Positions 28,085 to 37,720 of a DNA stretch of 64,000 bases are shown piece by piece. The position numbers were made by a program, and so were the translations under genes. Origin of the DNA: Acinetobacter pittii ANC 4050 (lineage in GTDB: Bacteria; Pseudomonadota; Gammaproteobacteria; Pseudomonadales; Moraxellaceae); contig NZ_KB976987.1 of assembly GCF_000399685.1 (NCBI RefSeq), positions 2,681,954 through 2,745,953 of the forward strand, in the 5' to 3' direction. The first letter of the stretch is position 1; every line of letters starts with the position of its first letter. The notes beneath the pieces were generated by a model that was not told the origin of the DNA, did no database searches, and was given only the letters and a program-made list of their open reading frames with translations.

Positions 28085-28307
28085 GATGTTGTTACTACAT
28101 GTAATAACATCAGATTTTCAATGCTTTTTTAGTGTACAATAAATTTCATTTTGCGTTTTTATTCTTCAAGTTGCGCAATACAACTTGTTTCTCGCTTTAT
28201 TTTCTAATTTGGTTGGGTTTTCGGAATAATAAGCTTTGGAACTCTCTTTGAATTCCTATCTATTCTGAAATTAAAATTTCACCTTTAGGTTTCGGCCTAA
28301 ATCACAT
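28085..28307 (+). promoter_or_regulatory. Structured promoter and leader region of the Mrp antiporter operon
   Basis: The 316 bp between the ATPase gene and mrpA hold no ORF. An 11-bp imperfect palindrome (28085-28095 with 28101-28111, one mismatch) lies upstream of TACAAT (28135-28140), a likely -10. The leader then carries a 7-bp hairpin (28167-28173 with 28181-28187) and a 9-bp long-range pairing TTCGGAATA (28220-28228) with TATTCTGAA (28261-28269). Alternative GAAAT/ATTTC (28267-28280) and TTTAGG/CCTAAA (28284-28301) hairpins follow, the last ending 6 bases before the ATG. No ordinary ribosome-binding site is visible. Confidence 0.45.
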
Positions 28308-31157
28308 ATGGATACGAGTGTGCTACCGATAATTATCTTATTACCGTTAATATTAGGCACCACCCTTGTTTCATTGCTTCAACGGTTCTCGCGTGGAGTA
28401 ACGGCTTTAGGGGCAATTGGAGTCAGTTTAACCAGTTTCGGATTATTACTGACTCAAGCTAAAACTGTGCTTGGTGGTGCAAGCATTCAACAAAGCTGGG
28501 ATTGGCTACCTCAATTAGGGATTAATCTAAGCTTCAGACTCGATGCTCTTGGTTTATTATTCTCCTTACTTATTACCGGTATCGGTACACTCATTTATAT
28601 ATACGCCTATTATTATCTCGGCCCTAAAAATTCTTTAAGTAAACTCTATACATTACTCATGCTGTTTATGGCAGCAATGCTGGGAATTTCGCTCTCTAAT
28701 AATCTTATTATTTTATTAGTCTTTTGGGAGCTCACCAGTATTTCATCTTTCTTGTTAGTGGGTTATTGGAGTCATTATGAGGCTGCTCAACGTGGCTCTC
28801 GCATGGCACTCACGATTACAGGGATGGGTGGTTTAGCAATGCTAGGTGGATTTGTTCTATTAGGACAAATTACCGGAACCTATGAAATTAGTGAAATCAT
28901 GGGCATGAAAGATGCGATCCAAGCCCACACACTTTTTACTCCAATGTTATTGCTGATTTTACTTGGCGCATTTACGAAAAGTGCTCAGTTTCCATTCCAT
29001 TTTTGGTTACCTAACGCAATGGCTGCACCAACGCCAGTGTCTGCTTATCTGCACTCTGCGACTATGGTAAAAGCGGGGATTTTTCTACTTGCCCGCTTAC
29101 TTCCAATTTTTATAGGCGCTGCGCTTTATCATAATATCGTTACATTTGTCGGCCTATTTACACTCTGTATGGCAGCGTGTTTTGCCATTTTCAAAGAAGA
29201 TTTAAAAGGACTGTTAGCCTATTCAACCATTAGTCATTTAGGGCTTATTGTTTGTTTACTCGGTATCGGTTCGCCTTTAGCAGTTGCTGCTGCTATTTTC
29301 CATATTATTAACCATGCAACATTTAAAGCAGCGCTGTTTATGCTTGCAGGGATTATCGATCATGAAACTGGCACACGTGATCTTCGAAAACTTAGTGGTA
29401 TTTGGCAATTACTTCCTTTCACTGCCACACTCACTATGATCACCGCTGCCTCTATGGCAGGTGTACCACTCACCAATGGCTTTATCTCAAAAGAGATGTT
29501 CTTTACCGAGCTATTGGCAAATCTTTCAGGTTCAACGGTGATCTTTGCCAGCATTATTGCAACTCTGGCTGGTATCTTCGCAGTAAGTTACTCAATTCGC
29601 TTAGTGCATGGCGTGTTCTTTGACGGTCCAATTGGTAAACAAGTGCCAAATAAAGATGCACATGAGCCACCAATCGGTATGCGTGCTCCTGCTATTCTTC
29701 TTGCCGTGCTGTGCATCTTGGTCGGTGTTCTACCTTCTTTATTGGTAGAGCCTTTGGTAAATAGCGTAACGAGAGCAAGCTTAATGCAACCAGAATTTGC
29801 AGGTACACACCTTGCAATTTGGCATGGATTTAATGCACCTCTGGTGATGAGTATTATTGCTTTGGTTGGCGGTACGCTCTTCTATTTTGCTTTAGCAAAA
29901 GACGGCATGATTCGTAAAATTGACCTTGACCCACGTCTAGGAAAATTACAAGGCCGCATCTTATTTGATTTATTTTTAAAACATCTGCTGCTTACTAGCC
30001 GAAAAATCAAACAAAAAACTGAAAATGGTTCATTGCAAAGTTATTTGTTCTGGATCATTGCTTTTAGCGTCATCATGGTCACCATGCCTTTACTCAATCA
30101 AGGGCTGAGCACAGGTACACGCGAACTCACCCATGCCCCATGGATTGCTGTCATTCTTTGGCTGACTTTATTCTCAGGTTGCTGGATGATGCTCTGGTTC
30201 CACCATGAACGTATTAAGGCAGTACTCATTAGTGGTGCAATTGGCCTAGTGGTAACCATGGTTTTCGTCACCATGTCAGCACCAGATTTAGCACTGACTC
30301 AAATTACGGTAGATGTAGTAACCACTGTTCTTTTATTAATGAGTTTATCTTTACTTCCACAGCTTACGCCATATGAATCTCTTCGCTCTAGACGTTTAAG
30401 AGATGCTGCTTTAGCCATTGTTGGAGGTTTAGGAATTGGCTGGATTGCTTGGCTCATTTTAACCCGTGATCATAATTCGATTTCTTGGTTCTTTGCCCAA
30501 CAATCTTTACCACTTGGTGGTGGCTCAAATATTGTAAATGTCATTTTAGTTGACTTCCGTGGCTTCGATACCTTTGGTGAAATTACAGTATTAGGAATCG
30601 CTGCGATTGGTGCACTTTGTTTAATGGATGGTATGCGTGTACACGGTACAACCATGACCCAAGGTCTCACCTATCGTTTTAACCCATCTCCGCTAATGTT
30701 CCGTATTACGGCCTCTTGGGTATTACCACTCGCGCTTGTCGTCAGTGTCTATATCTTTATGCGAGGACATAACTATCCAGGCGGTGGCTTCATTGCTGGT
30801 CTTATCACCTCAATGGCATTAATCATCCAATATATTGCACTAGGTCAAGATCAAGCGGAACAACTGTTAAAAGCGAAGTCAGGACGCCTATATGAAGTCT
30901 GGATTGGCTCAGGATTAACGATTGCAGGTCTGACTGGAGTAGCAGCATGGTTCTGGCTACGTCCGTTCCTCACTAGCGCTCACGTCTATGTTGAATTACC
31001 AATTTTAGGCAAACTACATCTAGCTTCAGCTGCAAGTTTTGACTTGGGTGTTTATATCACCGTTGTAGGCGCAACAATGTTGCTCATCTCTGTATTAGGC
31101 GACTCTCGTCATTCGAGTATGTCTGGTCCTGTACCACATCGGGAGGAATCATCATGA
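28308..31157 (+). CDS. mnhA: Mrp/Mnh-type Na+/H+ antiporter, fused subunits A and B
   Basis: A 949-residue polytopic membrane protein. The first two-thirds are NuoL-like, with the proton-channel segments (FWELTSISSFLLVGYW, TPVSAYLHSATMVKAGIFLLARL). A middle MrpA-specific part (SAPDLALTQITVDVVTTVLLL) and a C-terminal MnhB domain (about 800-940, RGHNYPGGGFIAGL) follow. The A-B fusion is the form known from proteobacterial Pha/Sha systems. With the other subunits it forms one large complex that exports Na+ (or K+) for protons and supports alkali and salt tolerance. Its end overlaps mnhC by 4 bp. Confidence 0.93.
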   Translation: MDTSVLPIIILLPLILGTTLVSLLQRFSRGVTALGAIGVSLTSFGLLLTQAKTVLGGASIQQSWDWLPQLGINLSFRLDALGLLFSLLITGIGTLIYIYAYYYLGPKNSLSKLYTLLMLFMAAMLGISLSNNLIILLVFWELTSISSFLLVGYWSHYEAAQRGSRMALTITGMGGLAMLGGFVLLGQITGTYEISEIMGMKDAIQAHTLFTPMLLLILLGAFTKSAQFPFHFWLPNAMAAPTPVSAYLHSATMVKAGIFLLARLLPIFIGAALYHNIVTFVGLFTLCMAACFAIFKEDLKGLLAYSTISHLGLIVCLLGIGSPLAVAAAIFHIINHATFKAALFMLAGIIDHETGTRDLRKLSGIWQLLPFTATLTMITAASMAGVPLTNGFISKEMFFTELLANLSGSTVIFASIIATLAGIFAVSYSIRLVHGVFFDGPIGKQVPNKDAHEPPIGMRAPAILLAVLCILVGVLPSLLVEPLVNSVTRASLMQPEFAGTHLAIWHGFNAPLVMSIIALVGGTLFYFALAKDGMIRKIDLDPRLGKLQGRILFDLFLKHLLLTSRKIKQKTENGSLQSYLFWIIAFSVIMVTMPLLNQGLSTGTRELTHAPWIAVILWLTLFSGCWMMLWFHHERIKAVLISGAIGLVVTMVFVTMSAPDLALTQITVDVVTTVLLLMSLSLLPQLTPYESLRSRRLRDAALAIVGGLGIGWIAWLILTRDHNSISWFFAQQSLPLGGGSNIVNVILVDFRGFDTFGEITVLGIAAIGALCLMDGMRVHGTTMTQGLTYRFNPSPLMFRITASWVLPLALVVSVYIFMRGHNYPGGGFIAGLITSMALIIQYIALGQDQAEQLLKAKSGRLYEVWIGSGLTIAGLTGVAAWFWLRPFLTSAHVYVELPILGKLHLASAASFDLGVYITVVGATMLLISVLGDSRHSSMSGPVPHREESS

Positions 31158-31522
31158 TCAGTTTAGAATTCTTATTGGCTTCTGCTATTGGTTTACTTGT
31201 TGCCACAGGTATTTATCTGATTTTACGTGCTCGTACCTTCCCGGTTGTGCTTGGATTGGCTGTGATCGGTTACGCAGTAAACCTATTTTTATTCGCTATG
31301 GGTCGATTACAAATTAGCTCACCAGCAATTTTAACTGAAACAACAAGAATAACCGATCCACTTCCTCAAGCACTCGTATTAACCGCCATCGTGATCGGTT
31401 TTGCAACCACCGCTTTTATTGTACAACTGGCACTGCGTAGCCGTTATGAATCAGGTAGTGATCATGTTGATGCTAAAGAAGATGCTTCCCCAACATACGA
31501 CCCGCGTGAGGATGAGCCGTGA
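31154..31522 (+). CDS. mnhC: Na+/H+ antiporter subunit C (NuoK-like)
   Basis: A 122-residue protein with three predicted membrane helices and the NuoK-like pattern (ATGIYLILRARTFPVVLGLAVIGYAVNLFLF, then DPLPQALVLTAIVIGFA). It overlaps mnhAB by 4 bp and mnhD by 4 bp, indicating coupled translation. The hydrophilic C-terminal tail is acidic. Part of the membrane arm of the Mrp complex. Confidence 0.93.
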   Translation: MISLEFLLASAIGLLVATGIYLILRARTFPVVLGLAVIGYAVNLFLFAMGRLQISSPAILTETTRITDPLPQALVLTAIVIGFATTAFIVQLALRSRYESGSDHVDAKEDASPTYDPREDEP

Positions 31523-33333
31523 TGTTTGATTTTTTATCTTTTTGGCAACAACACACGCCTATTTTTAGCATTCTCATCCCAGCATTTACTGCTTTTATCT
31601 TATTACTCTTAGGCAACCCTGGGGCGGGTGCTTTAAAAGATGACTGGCGTCAGCCATGGCGCCGTGGCATTAGCCTTGTCTCAGCAATTGCCGGATTAAT
31701 TACCGCAATTGTTTATCTAAGCTACGCCAGCACAGGACAAATTACTGTTTACCAACTCAGTGAATGGTCAGCACCGTTTGGTATTGTCCTTGTACTCGAT
31801 CGTCTTTCAGCTTTTATGTTGGTATTGACCTACGCATTAGCAGTGCCAGTTTTATGGTATGCAAGTGATAACTGGGACACCCGTGGTCGCTATTTTCATG
31901 CCATGGTACATTTCCTATTAATGGGGATCTGTGGAGCATTCCTCACAGGCGACTTATTTAACCTTTTCGTCTTCTTTGAAATCCTGCTAATGGCATCCTA
32001 TGTTTTGCTTTTACATGGGCAAGGCAAACCTCGTTTTCAGCTAGGCGTTCACTATGTCATTATCAATCTTTTAGCCTCTGCCCTCTTCTTAATTGGGCTT
32101 GGTATGATTTATGGCAGTGTAGGTAGCCTCAACATGGCTGATGTTTCACGCCTTATTCCGACACTTGAAGCAGATCAACATAAATTAGCCGTCGCGGGTG
32201 CCCTCCTTCTTTTTGTTGTTTTCGGTATTAAAGCAGCGATGCTTCCTGTCGGTTTTTGGCTACCAAAAACTTATGCTGTTGCGAGCACACCTGTAGCTGC
32301 AATTTTCACCATTATGACCAAAGTCGGGATCTATTCTATTTTACGTGTAAATGGAACAGTATTTGACGATGCACTTAGTCAAGAAATCTTAAAAAGCTGG
32401 TTATTGCCTATTGGCTTAATTACTTCACTCTATGGTGTGATCGCAGCAATTGGGGCAGATCGTTTACGACGCTTTGTCGGCTTTATGGTCCTTTCTTCAA
32501 TTGGTACTTTGCTCACAGCAATCGCCATGTCTAATACACAGGCATGGTCTGGGGCTTTATATTACTTAGTGCACAGTACATTGATCGGAGCAGCTTTTTA
32601 TCTATTTTGTGGATGGATCACTTCACAACGTGGAGATTTTAAAGATCATTTAAAAGTTGCCCCAAGAATCAAACAAGAAAAAGCAGCTATGCTGACTTAC
32701 TTCTTGATTGCCATGATGCTTGCAGGTTTACCACCTTTTAGTGGTTTTCTTGGAAAAGTATTTATCCTACAAGCAACAGTTGAAGCTAGCTATCAAGGCT
32801 GGATTATTGGTGTTGTGCTTGTTGTGAGCTTATTAAGTATTATTGCTCTTACTCGTGTTGGTTTTATCTTATTCTGGCGCGCCTCTCCTCCAGAGGAAGA
32901 CCCAATCCATCCTGCTTATATTCTTTATCGTGCTTTACCGGAACGCGCACCGCCACGTAACGATCAAGTCATTTATCTATTACTGGCTGGTTTAATCGCT
33001 TATGTTGTCTTTGCTGCACCAATTCAGCATTACACATTAAGCACCGCAGAGCAGATCCAAGACCATGCGCTTTACCAACACTCTATTCTTAAAGTAGATA
33101 AAAACGGCGAAGTGATCAGTGTGCAGCCATATGATCCAGCTTACTTACCGGAAACCAAATACGGCGGTGAGGTTGAAGATCATAATGCTTATCTTGTTCC
33201 AGATATTATTTCCAAAGATACGCTCAATGGTGAGCATATTTCTGAATATAAACAACGGCAGATTCAGCAACAGGATAAACTTCAAACACCTACCATTGTT
33301 GATGAAAGTCAATTGAAACCTATGGAGCCATAA
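31519..33333 (+). CDS. mnhD: Na+/H+ antiporter subunit D (NuoM/N-like)
   Basis: A 604-residue antiporter-like subunit. The membrane segments resemble NuoM/NuoN, with the FFEILLMASYVLLLHG glutamate helix, the KAAMLPVGFWLP lysine helix and the GLPPFSGFLGKVFIL segment. After the last helix (about residue 495) there is a long charged Gln/Asp/Glu-rich tail of about 100 residues not expected from textbook MrpD proteins (about 500). Overlaps mnhC by 4 bp. Confidence 0.92.
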   Translation: MMFDFLSFWQQHTPIFSILIPAFTAFILLLLGNPGAGALKDDWRQPWRRGISLVSAIAGLITAIVYLSYASTGQITVYQLSEWSAPFGIVLVLDRLSAFMLVLTYALAVPVLWYASDNWDTRGRYFHAMVHFLLMGICGAFLTGDLFNLFVFFEILLMASYVLLLHGQGKPRFQLGVHYVIINLLASALFLIGLGMIYGSVGSLNMADVSRLIPTLEADQHKLAVAGALLLFVVFGIKAAMLPVGFWLPKTYAVASTPVAAIFTIMTKVGIYSILRVNGTVFDDALSQEILKSWLLPIGLITSLYGVIAAIGADRLRRFVGFMVLSSIGTLLTAIAMSNTQAWSGALYYLVHSTLIGAAFYLFCGWITSQRGDFKDHLKVAPRIKQEKAAMLTYFLIAMMLAGLPPFSGFLGKVFILQATVEASYQGWIIGVVLVVSLLSIIALTRVGFILFWRASPPEEDPIHPAYILYRALPERAPPRNDQVIYLLLAGLIAYVVFAAPIQHYTLSTAEQIQDHALYQHSILKVDKNGEVISVQPYDPAYLPETKYGGEVEDHNAYLVPDIISKDTLNGEHISEYKQRQIQQQDKLQTPTIVDESQLKPMEP

Positions 33334-33335
33334 CA

Positions 33336-33863
33336 ATGCAGTTATCACATTTGCTTGAACGCTGGTTTCCACATCCATTTGTTTCTGTTCTCATCATTTT
33401 ATTTTGGTTGATGTTGGCGCATAGCCTTGATGCAAGCGATCTTTTGACTGCTATGCTTTTAGGCTTGATTATTCCTCGTTTAGTTAAACCGTTTATTACC
33501 CGCACACCGCATATTCACTGGAAACCTGCGATTAAACTATGCTTCGTGGTTCTTTGGGATATTGTCATTTCTAACTTTAAAGTCGCGAAACTGGTTTTAG
33601 GCCCTACCAAAAATTTACACCCTAAATGGTATCGCGTACCTTTAGAAACAGAACATGAGCAGGTCAATACTTTACTGGCGATGATCATTACCACAACACC
33701 AGGTACGGTTTCTGCGGGTATCGATCAGGAACGTGGGGATATTCTAGTTCACGCTTTAAGCACGGATAATACCGAATCTGATATTCAAGACATCAAAGAA
33801 CGTTATGAAATTCCTCTGATGGAAATTTTTGATGTCAAAAGTAAAACGGAGGCAAGTGCATGA
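33336..33863 (+). CDS. mnhE: Na+/H+ antiporter subunit E
   Basis: A 175-residue MnhE-type protein with N-terminal membrane helices and the family segment DIVISNFKVAKLVLGP followed by ITTTPGTVSAGID and a hydrophilic DIKERYE tail. It begins 2 bp after mnhD and overlaps mnhF by 4 bp. MrpE is needed for assembly and full activity of the complex. Confidence 0.9.
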   Translation: MQLSHLLERWFPHPFVSVLIILFWLMLAHSLDASDLLTAMLLGLIIPRLVKPFITRTPHIHWKPAIKLCFVVLWDIVISNFKVAKLVLGPTKNLHPKWYRVPLETEHEQVNTLLAMIITTTPGTVSAGIDQERGDILVHALSTDNTESDIQDIKERYEIPLMEIFDVKSKTEASA

Positions 33864-34135
33864 CCATCCTACCCTATGCTCTAGGTATTAGCTTGATTGC
33901 GATTACAATCTCGATGTTACTTTGCCTTTTCAGACTGGTCATGGGCCCATCAATTGTAGACCGACTTTTAGCACTCGATACGCTTTTCCTCAATGCAACA
34001 TGCCTCATTGTTGTATTAGGCATTTATTGGATGACGACCTCACTATTCGAAGGAGCTCTATTGGTTGCAATGTTAGGTTTCGTATCTACAGCCGCCTTAG
34101 CACGTTACTTCACAACTGGTCATGTTATCGATTAA
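33860..34135 (+). CDS. mnhF: Na+/H+ antiporter subunit F
   Basis: A 91-residue, three-helix protein with the MnhF motif RLVMGPSIVDRLLALDTLF and a conserved ALLVAMLGFVSTAALARY segment. Overlaps mnhE by 4 bp and is followed 12 bp later by mnhG. Confidence 0.9.
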   Translation: MTILPYALGISLIAITISMLLCLFRLVMGPSIVDRLLALDTLFLNATCLIVVLGIYWMTTSLFEGALLVAMLGFVSTAALARYFTTGHVID

Positions 34136-34147
34136 GGAGAGGTCAAA

Positions 34148-34552
34148 ATGCAATTTACAATGGAAATTATTGTTTCGGTCTTTCTGGTTTTCGGTGCCTT
34201 CTTCATGTTAGTTGGCTCAATCGGTATGGTCCGTTTACCAGACTTATTCATGCGCTTACATGCACCCACTAAATCGAGCACGCTCGGTTTAGGAAGCTTC
34301 CTGATTGCTTCAATGATCTTTTTTGCTTTCCAAGGTCGCTTTGGTTTCGCCGAATTACTTATTACCCTTCTAGCTTTTATTACCGCACCGGTTTCAGCCA
34401 ATTTGATCGCTCAAGCTGCGCTACATTTACGTTTACGCTCACTGAGTGGTGAAGTACCTGAGGCAATTGAACGCCCACTCCCTTGGGACCGTTACAAAAT
34501 TGGTCAGCGCTTCTCACAAAATAAACCGCCAATGGAACCTCCTAAAGAATAA
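34148..34552 (+). CDS. mnhG: Na+/H+ antiporter subunit G
   Basis: A 134-residue MnhG protein with three membrane helices and the family signature GSIGMVRLPDLFMRLHAPTK. The start has a good AAGGAGAGGT ribosome-binding site. Last gene of the operon; a bidirectional terminator follows. A long reverse-strand ORF overlapping it is an artefact. Confidence 0.9.
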   Translation: MQFTMEIIVSVFLVFGAFFMLVGSIGMVRLPDLFMRLHAPTKSSTLGLGSFLIASMIFFAFQGRFGFAELLITLLAFITAPVSANLIAQAALHLRLRSLSGEVPEAIERPLPWDRYKIGQRFSQNKPPMEPPKE

Positions 34553-34566
34553 AAAATTGAGCCAAT

Positions 34567-34594
34567 AAAAAAGCCACCCGAAGGTGGCTTTTTT
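34567..34594. terminator. Bidirectional terminator between mnhG and rbfA
   Basis: GCCACC-CGAA-GGTGGC with a six-A run before and a six-T run after; serves both converging operons. Confidence 0.92.
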
Positions 34595-34609
34595 ATTTTT
34601 GAGTTCTAA

Positions 34610-35011
34610 TTACTCTTCGTCATCTGACTTACGTTCTGGTAAATCTTGTACCGCTTTTTCGATTAGACCAAACATATAGTTACCATATGCATTCGTCTTA
34701 TCGTAATGGAAACGCAAGCGAGGCGTAATACGAGTCTTGATGCGACGGCTCAATTCATGACGCAAGAAACCAGATGCTTTATTGAGTACATCTAAAGTTT
34801 CTTTATTTGCAGCTTCACTTTGCTCATCACCTAGTTCACGTCCCATAACAGTGACATAAACTTCAGCATAACCCATATCCGCACTGACTTTCACCGCAGA
34901 GATGGTCACTAGACCACCTAAGCGAGGATCTTTAAGCTCTTGACGGATTAGCTCAGACAACTCACGTTGTACTGAATCCGCCATGCGCTTTAAGCGTTGG
35001 CTACCCGCCAT
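34610..35011 (-). CDS. rbfA: 30S ribosome-binding factor A
   Basis: A 133-residue RbfA, of normal length, with the N-terminal RLKRMADSVQRELSELI helix and the KH-like core (VSADMGYAEVYVTV, RIKTRITPRLRFHYD). RbfA helps 16S rRNA 5' processing and cold adaptation. Its ATG shares one base with the infB stop region. Last gene of the nusA-infB transcript here; truB, which often follows, is not in the window. Confidence 0.95.
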   Translation of the reverse strand: MAGSQRLKRMADSVQRELSELIRQELKDPRLGGLVTISAVKVSADMGYAEVYVTVMGRELGDEQSEAANKETLDVLNKASGFLRHELSRRIKTRITPRLRFHYDKTNAYGNYMFGLIEKAVQDLPERKSDDEE

Positions 35012-37710
35012 TAAAGACTCCGTTTAATCAATTGAACATCATACACTTCGATCTTATCTTGTGGTTTGATGTCTTTATAACCTTTAACTGCAAGGCCACA
35101 TTCCATACCTGCGCGAACTTCCTCAACAACATCTTTATAACGACGAAGAGATTCAAGCTCACCTTGGAAAATTACAACATCATCACGTAATACGCGAATC
35201 GGTTTATTACGATGTAATGTGCCTTCAAGTACCATACAACCTGCTGCTGCACCAAACTTACTTGAGTGGAATACTTCACGTACTTCCGCAACACCCAAGA
35301 TTGTTTCACGATGTTCAGGAGCAAGTTTACCGCTCATAGCATCTTTCACATCATCAATTAATTCATAAATGATGCTGTAGTAACGAATATCGATACCATC
35401 TTGGTCACTTCGCTGACGAGCAGTCGTATCGGCACGAACGTTAAAGCCTAACAATACAGCTTCTGAAGATTCAGCAAGAATCACATCAGACTCAGTAATC
35501 GCACCAACACCCGAACTAATTACACGAACTTTTACTTCATCAGTAGATAATTCATGTAGAGCTGCATTCAATGCTTCTAAAGTACCACGTACGTCTGTTT
35601 TCAAAACAACGTTCACTGTAGGAACATCTTTTTTGCCCATTGACGACATGATATTTTCAAGGCGCATTGCGCTTTGACGATCAATACGTTTTTGACGCTC
35701 ACGGTCAGCACGAGCATCGGCAACTTCACGCGCTTTCTTCTCGTCATTTACAACAAGAACTTCATCACCTGCCATTGGAGCATCTGGAAGACCCAGAATT
35801 TCTACAGGAATAGATGGGCCTGCTGATTTAATTGGCTTACCATTTTCATCAGACATTGCACGGACACGACCATAAGACGAACCTGCAAGAACAAGGTCAC
35901 CAATGTTTAATGTACCGTTTTGAACAAGAATAGAAGTTACCGCACCACGGCCTTTATCAACACGTGCTTCAATAACAACACCTTGCGCTGCACCTTCAGC
36001 AGATGCTTTTAATTCCATCAATTCTGATTGAATAAGAATTAAATCAAGGAGTTCATCAATACCTTGTCCGCTGTGTGCAGAAACCTTAGCAATCGGAACA
36101 TCCCCACCCCATTCTTCTGGAACGATTTGTTTCGTTGTTAATTCATTTAATACACGGTCTGGATCAGCAGATTCTTTATCCATTTTGTTGATTGCAACAA
36201 TAATTGGAGTTCCTGCTGCGCGAGCATGGTCAATTGCTTCTGCAGTTTGTGGCATTACACCATCATCAGCTGCAACAACTAATACAACGATATCTGTTGC
36301 TTTAGCACCACGTGCACGCATTGAAGTAAATGCCGCATGTCCCGGTGTATCAAGGAATGTAATAATCCCTTTGTCTGTTTCAACATGATATGCACCAATA
36401 TGCTGGGTAATACCACCTGCTTCACCAGCCGCCACTTTCGAACGACGGATGCGGTCAAGTAATGATGTTTTACCATGGTCAACGTGACCCATAATGGTAA
36501 CAACTGGCGGACGAGTAGTTTGCTCACCACGAGCTTCTTCAGCCGCTTCAAGCAAGTTATCTTCCGCTTGTGTATCAGAAACTAAAACAGGGTTGTGGCC
36601 CATTTCTTCTACAACAAGTGCCGCTGTGTCTTGATCAATAGCTTGATCTTGGTTAACCAATTCACCCATTTTCATAAGTGTTTTGATAACTTCACGTACT
36701 TTAATTGCCATTTTTTGAGCAAGATCGGCAACAACAATGCTTGAACCGATTTCTACATCATAAACTTGCTTTTTAACTGGCTTTTCAAATCCATGCTTAT
36801 TCGCCTGGCTTGATTTTAAACCACGTTTGTTATGGTTAACAAAGCTTTGCTCTTCTTGACCACGACGACCACCCTTCTTACCAGCACGTGGGTTAGTGGT
36901 TGCGCCACCGCGTTTAATTTCACGGTCTTCTTGCTTAAATGAATCTTCATAAGCTTGGCCAACTAGACCTGAAGCAAGTGGAGAATCATCAATCACACGA
37001 ATTGTCGTAGTAGCATCGTCATTTGAATACTTAGACGCCATTTTGCGCATTTGTTCAAGTGTACGTTGCTGAGCTTCTTCAGCCGCTTTACGACGTGCAG
37101 CTTCTTCAGTTGCTTTTAACTGAGCTGACTGCTCTTCACGAGCTCTTTTCTGTTCTGGAGTCTCAGCTGGTTTTGGTGCAGGTTTTACTGTGCCACCACC
37201 ACGCTTTTTCACTACAACAGCAGCTTTTGGAGCTGTCTGTGCAGCACTATCTTGTTGATGAGCAGCACGCATAGCATCTAAAGTTGCTTTTGCTTTTTGC
37301 TCTGTTTGAAGACGCGCTTTTTGCTCGGCAGTTTCACGCGTTTGCTGTTCTACACGTGCTTTCGCTTCTGCTTCTGCACGTGCTTTAGCTTCTGCTGCAA
37401 TTTGTTCAGGGTTTGGTTTAGCAAAAACCTGTTTTTTACGTACTTCTACGTTAATCGTTTTTGCTTTACCTGAAGTACTTGCAACTTTAGCGGTACTGGT
37501 TGTTTTACGTTTCAACGCAATTTTTCCTGTGTTACCACTTTCCTGACCATGAACTTTTTTCAAATGATTGACCAAAGTATCCTGTTGTTCAGTGGTAATA
37601 ATGTCGTCTGCTGTACGTTGAGGCAAACCTGCTTCACGAGCCTGTTCTAGGAGCTTCTCAACAGGACGTCCTACACTGAGAGCTAACTCTTTAATCGACT
37701 TGTCCGTCAT
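35011..37710 (-). CDS. infB: Translation initiation factor IF-2
   Basis: An 899-residue IF-2. The order is an IF2_N domain (about 1-50), a long Ala/Lys/Glu/Arg-rich flexible region (about 60-320), then a second IF2_N-type segment. The GTPase domain follows with G1 [14 protein letters not shown]3 DTPGH and G4 NKMD, and then the beta-barrel and C-terminal fMet-tRNA-binding domains. It positions initiator tRNA on the 30S subunit; two genes for that tRNA lie upstream in the same gene group. Co-oriented with nusA (10 bp) and rbfA. Confidence 0.97.
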   Translation of the reverse strand: MTDKSIKELALSVGRPVEKLLEQAREAGLPQRTADDIITTEQQDTLVNHLKKVHGQESGNTGKIALKRKTTSTAKVASTSGKAKTINVEVRKKQVFAKPNPEQIAAEAKARAEAEAKARVEQQTRETAEQKARLQTEQKAKATLDAMRAAHQQDSAAQTAPKAAVVVKKRGGGTVKPAPKPAETPEQKRAREEQSAQLKATEEAARRKAAEEAQQRTLEQMRKMASKYSNDDATTTIRVIDDSPLASGLVGQAYEDSFKQEDREIKRGGATTNPRAGKKGGRRGQEEQSFVNHNKRGLKSSQANKHGFEKPVKKQVYDVEIGSSIVVADLAQKMAIKVREVIKTLMKMGELVNQDQAIDQDTAALVVEEMGHNPVLVSDTQAEDNLLEAAEEARGEQTTRPPVVTIMGHVDHGKTSLLDRIRRSKVAAGEAGGITQHIGAYHVETDKGIITFLDTPGHAAFTSMRARGAKATDIVVLVVAADDGVMPQTAEAIDHARAAGTPIIVAINKMDKESADPDRVLNELTTKQIVPEEWGGDVPIAKVSAHSGQGIDELLDLILIQSELMELKASAEGAAQGVVIEARVDKGRGAVTSILVQNGTLNIGDLVLAGSSYGRVRAMSDENGKPIKSAGPSIPVEILGLPDAPMAGDEVLVVNDEKKAREVADARADRERQKRIDRQSAMRLENIMSSMGKKDVPTVNVVLKTDVRGTLEALNAALHELSTDEVKVRVISSGVGAITESDVILAESSEAVLLGFNVRADTTARQRSDQDGIDIRYYSIIYELIDDVKDAMSGKLAPEHRETILGVAEVREVFHSSKFGAAAGCMVLEGTLHRNKPIRVLRDDVVIFQGELESLRRYKDVVEEVRAGMECGLAVKGYKDIKPQDKIEVYDVQLIKRSL

Positions 37711-37720
37711 ATTTCATCTC

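Noticed and set aside
34132..34401. 89-codon open frame on the minus strand over mnhG
   Set aside because: mnhG on the plus strand has a strong ribosome-binding site, operon context and clear family motifs; the reverse frame has neither.
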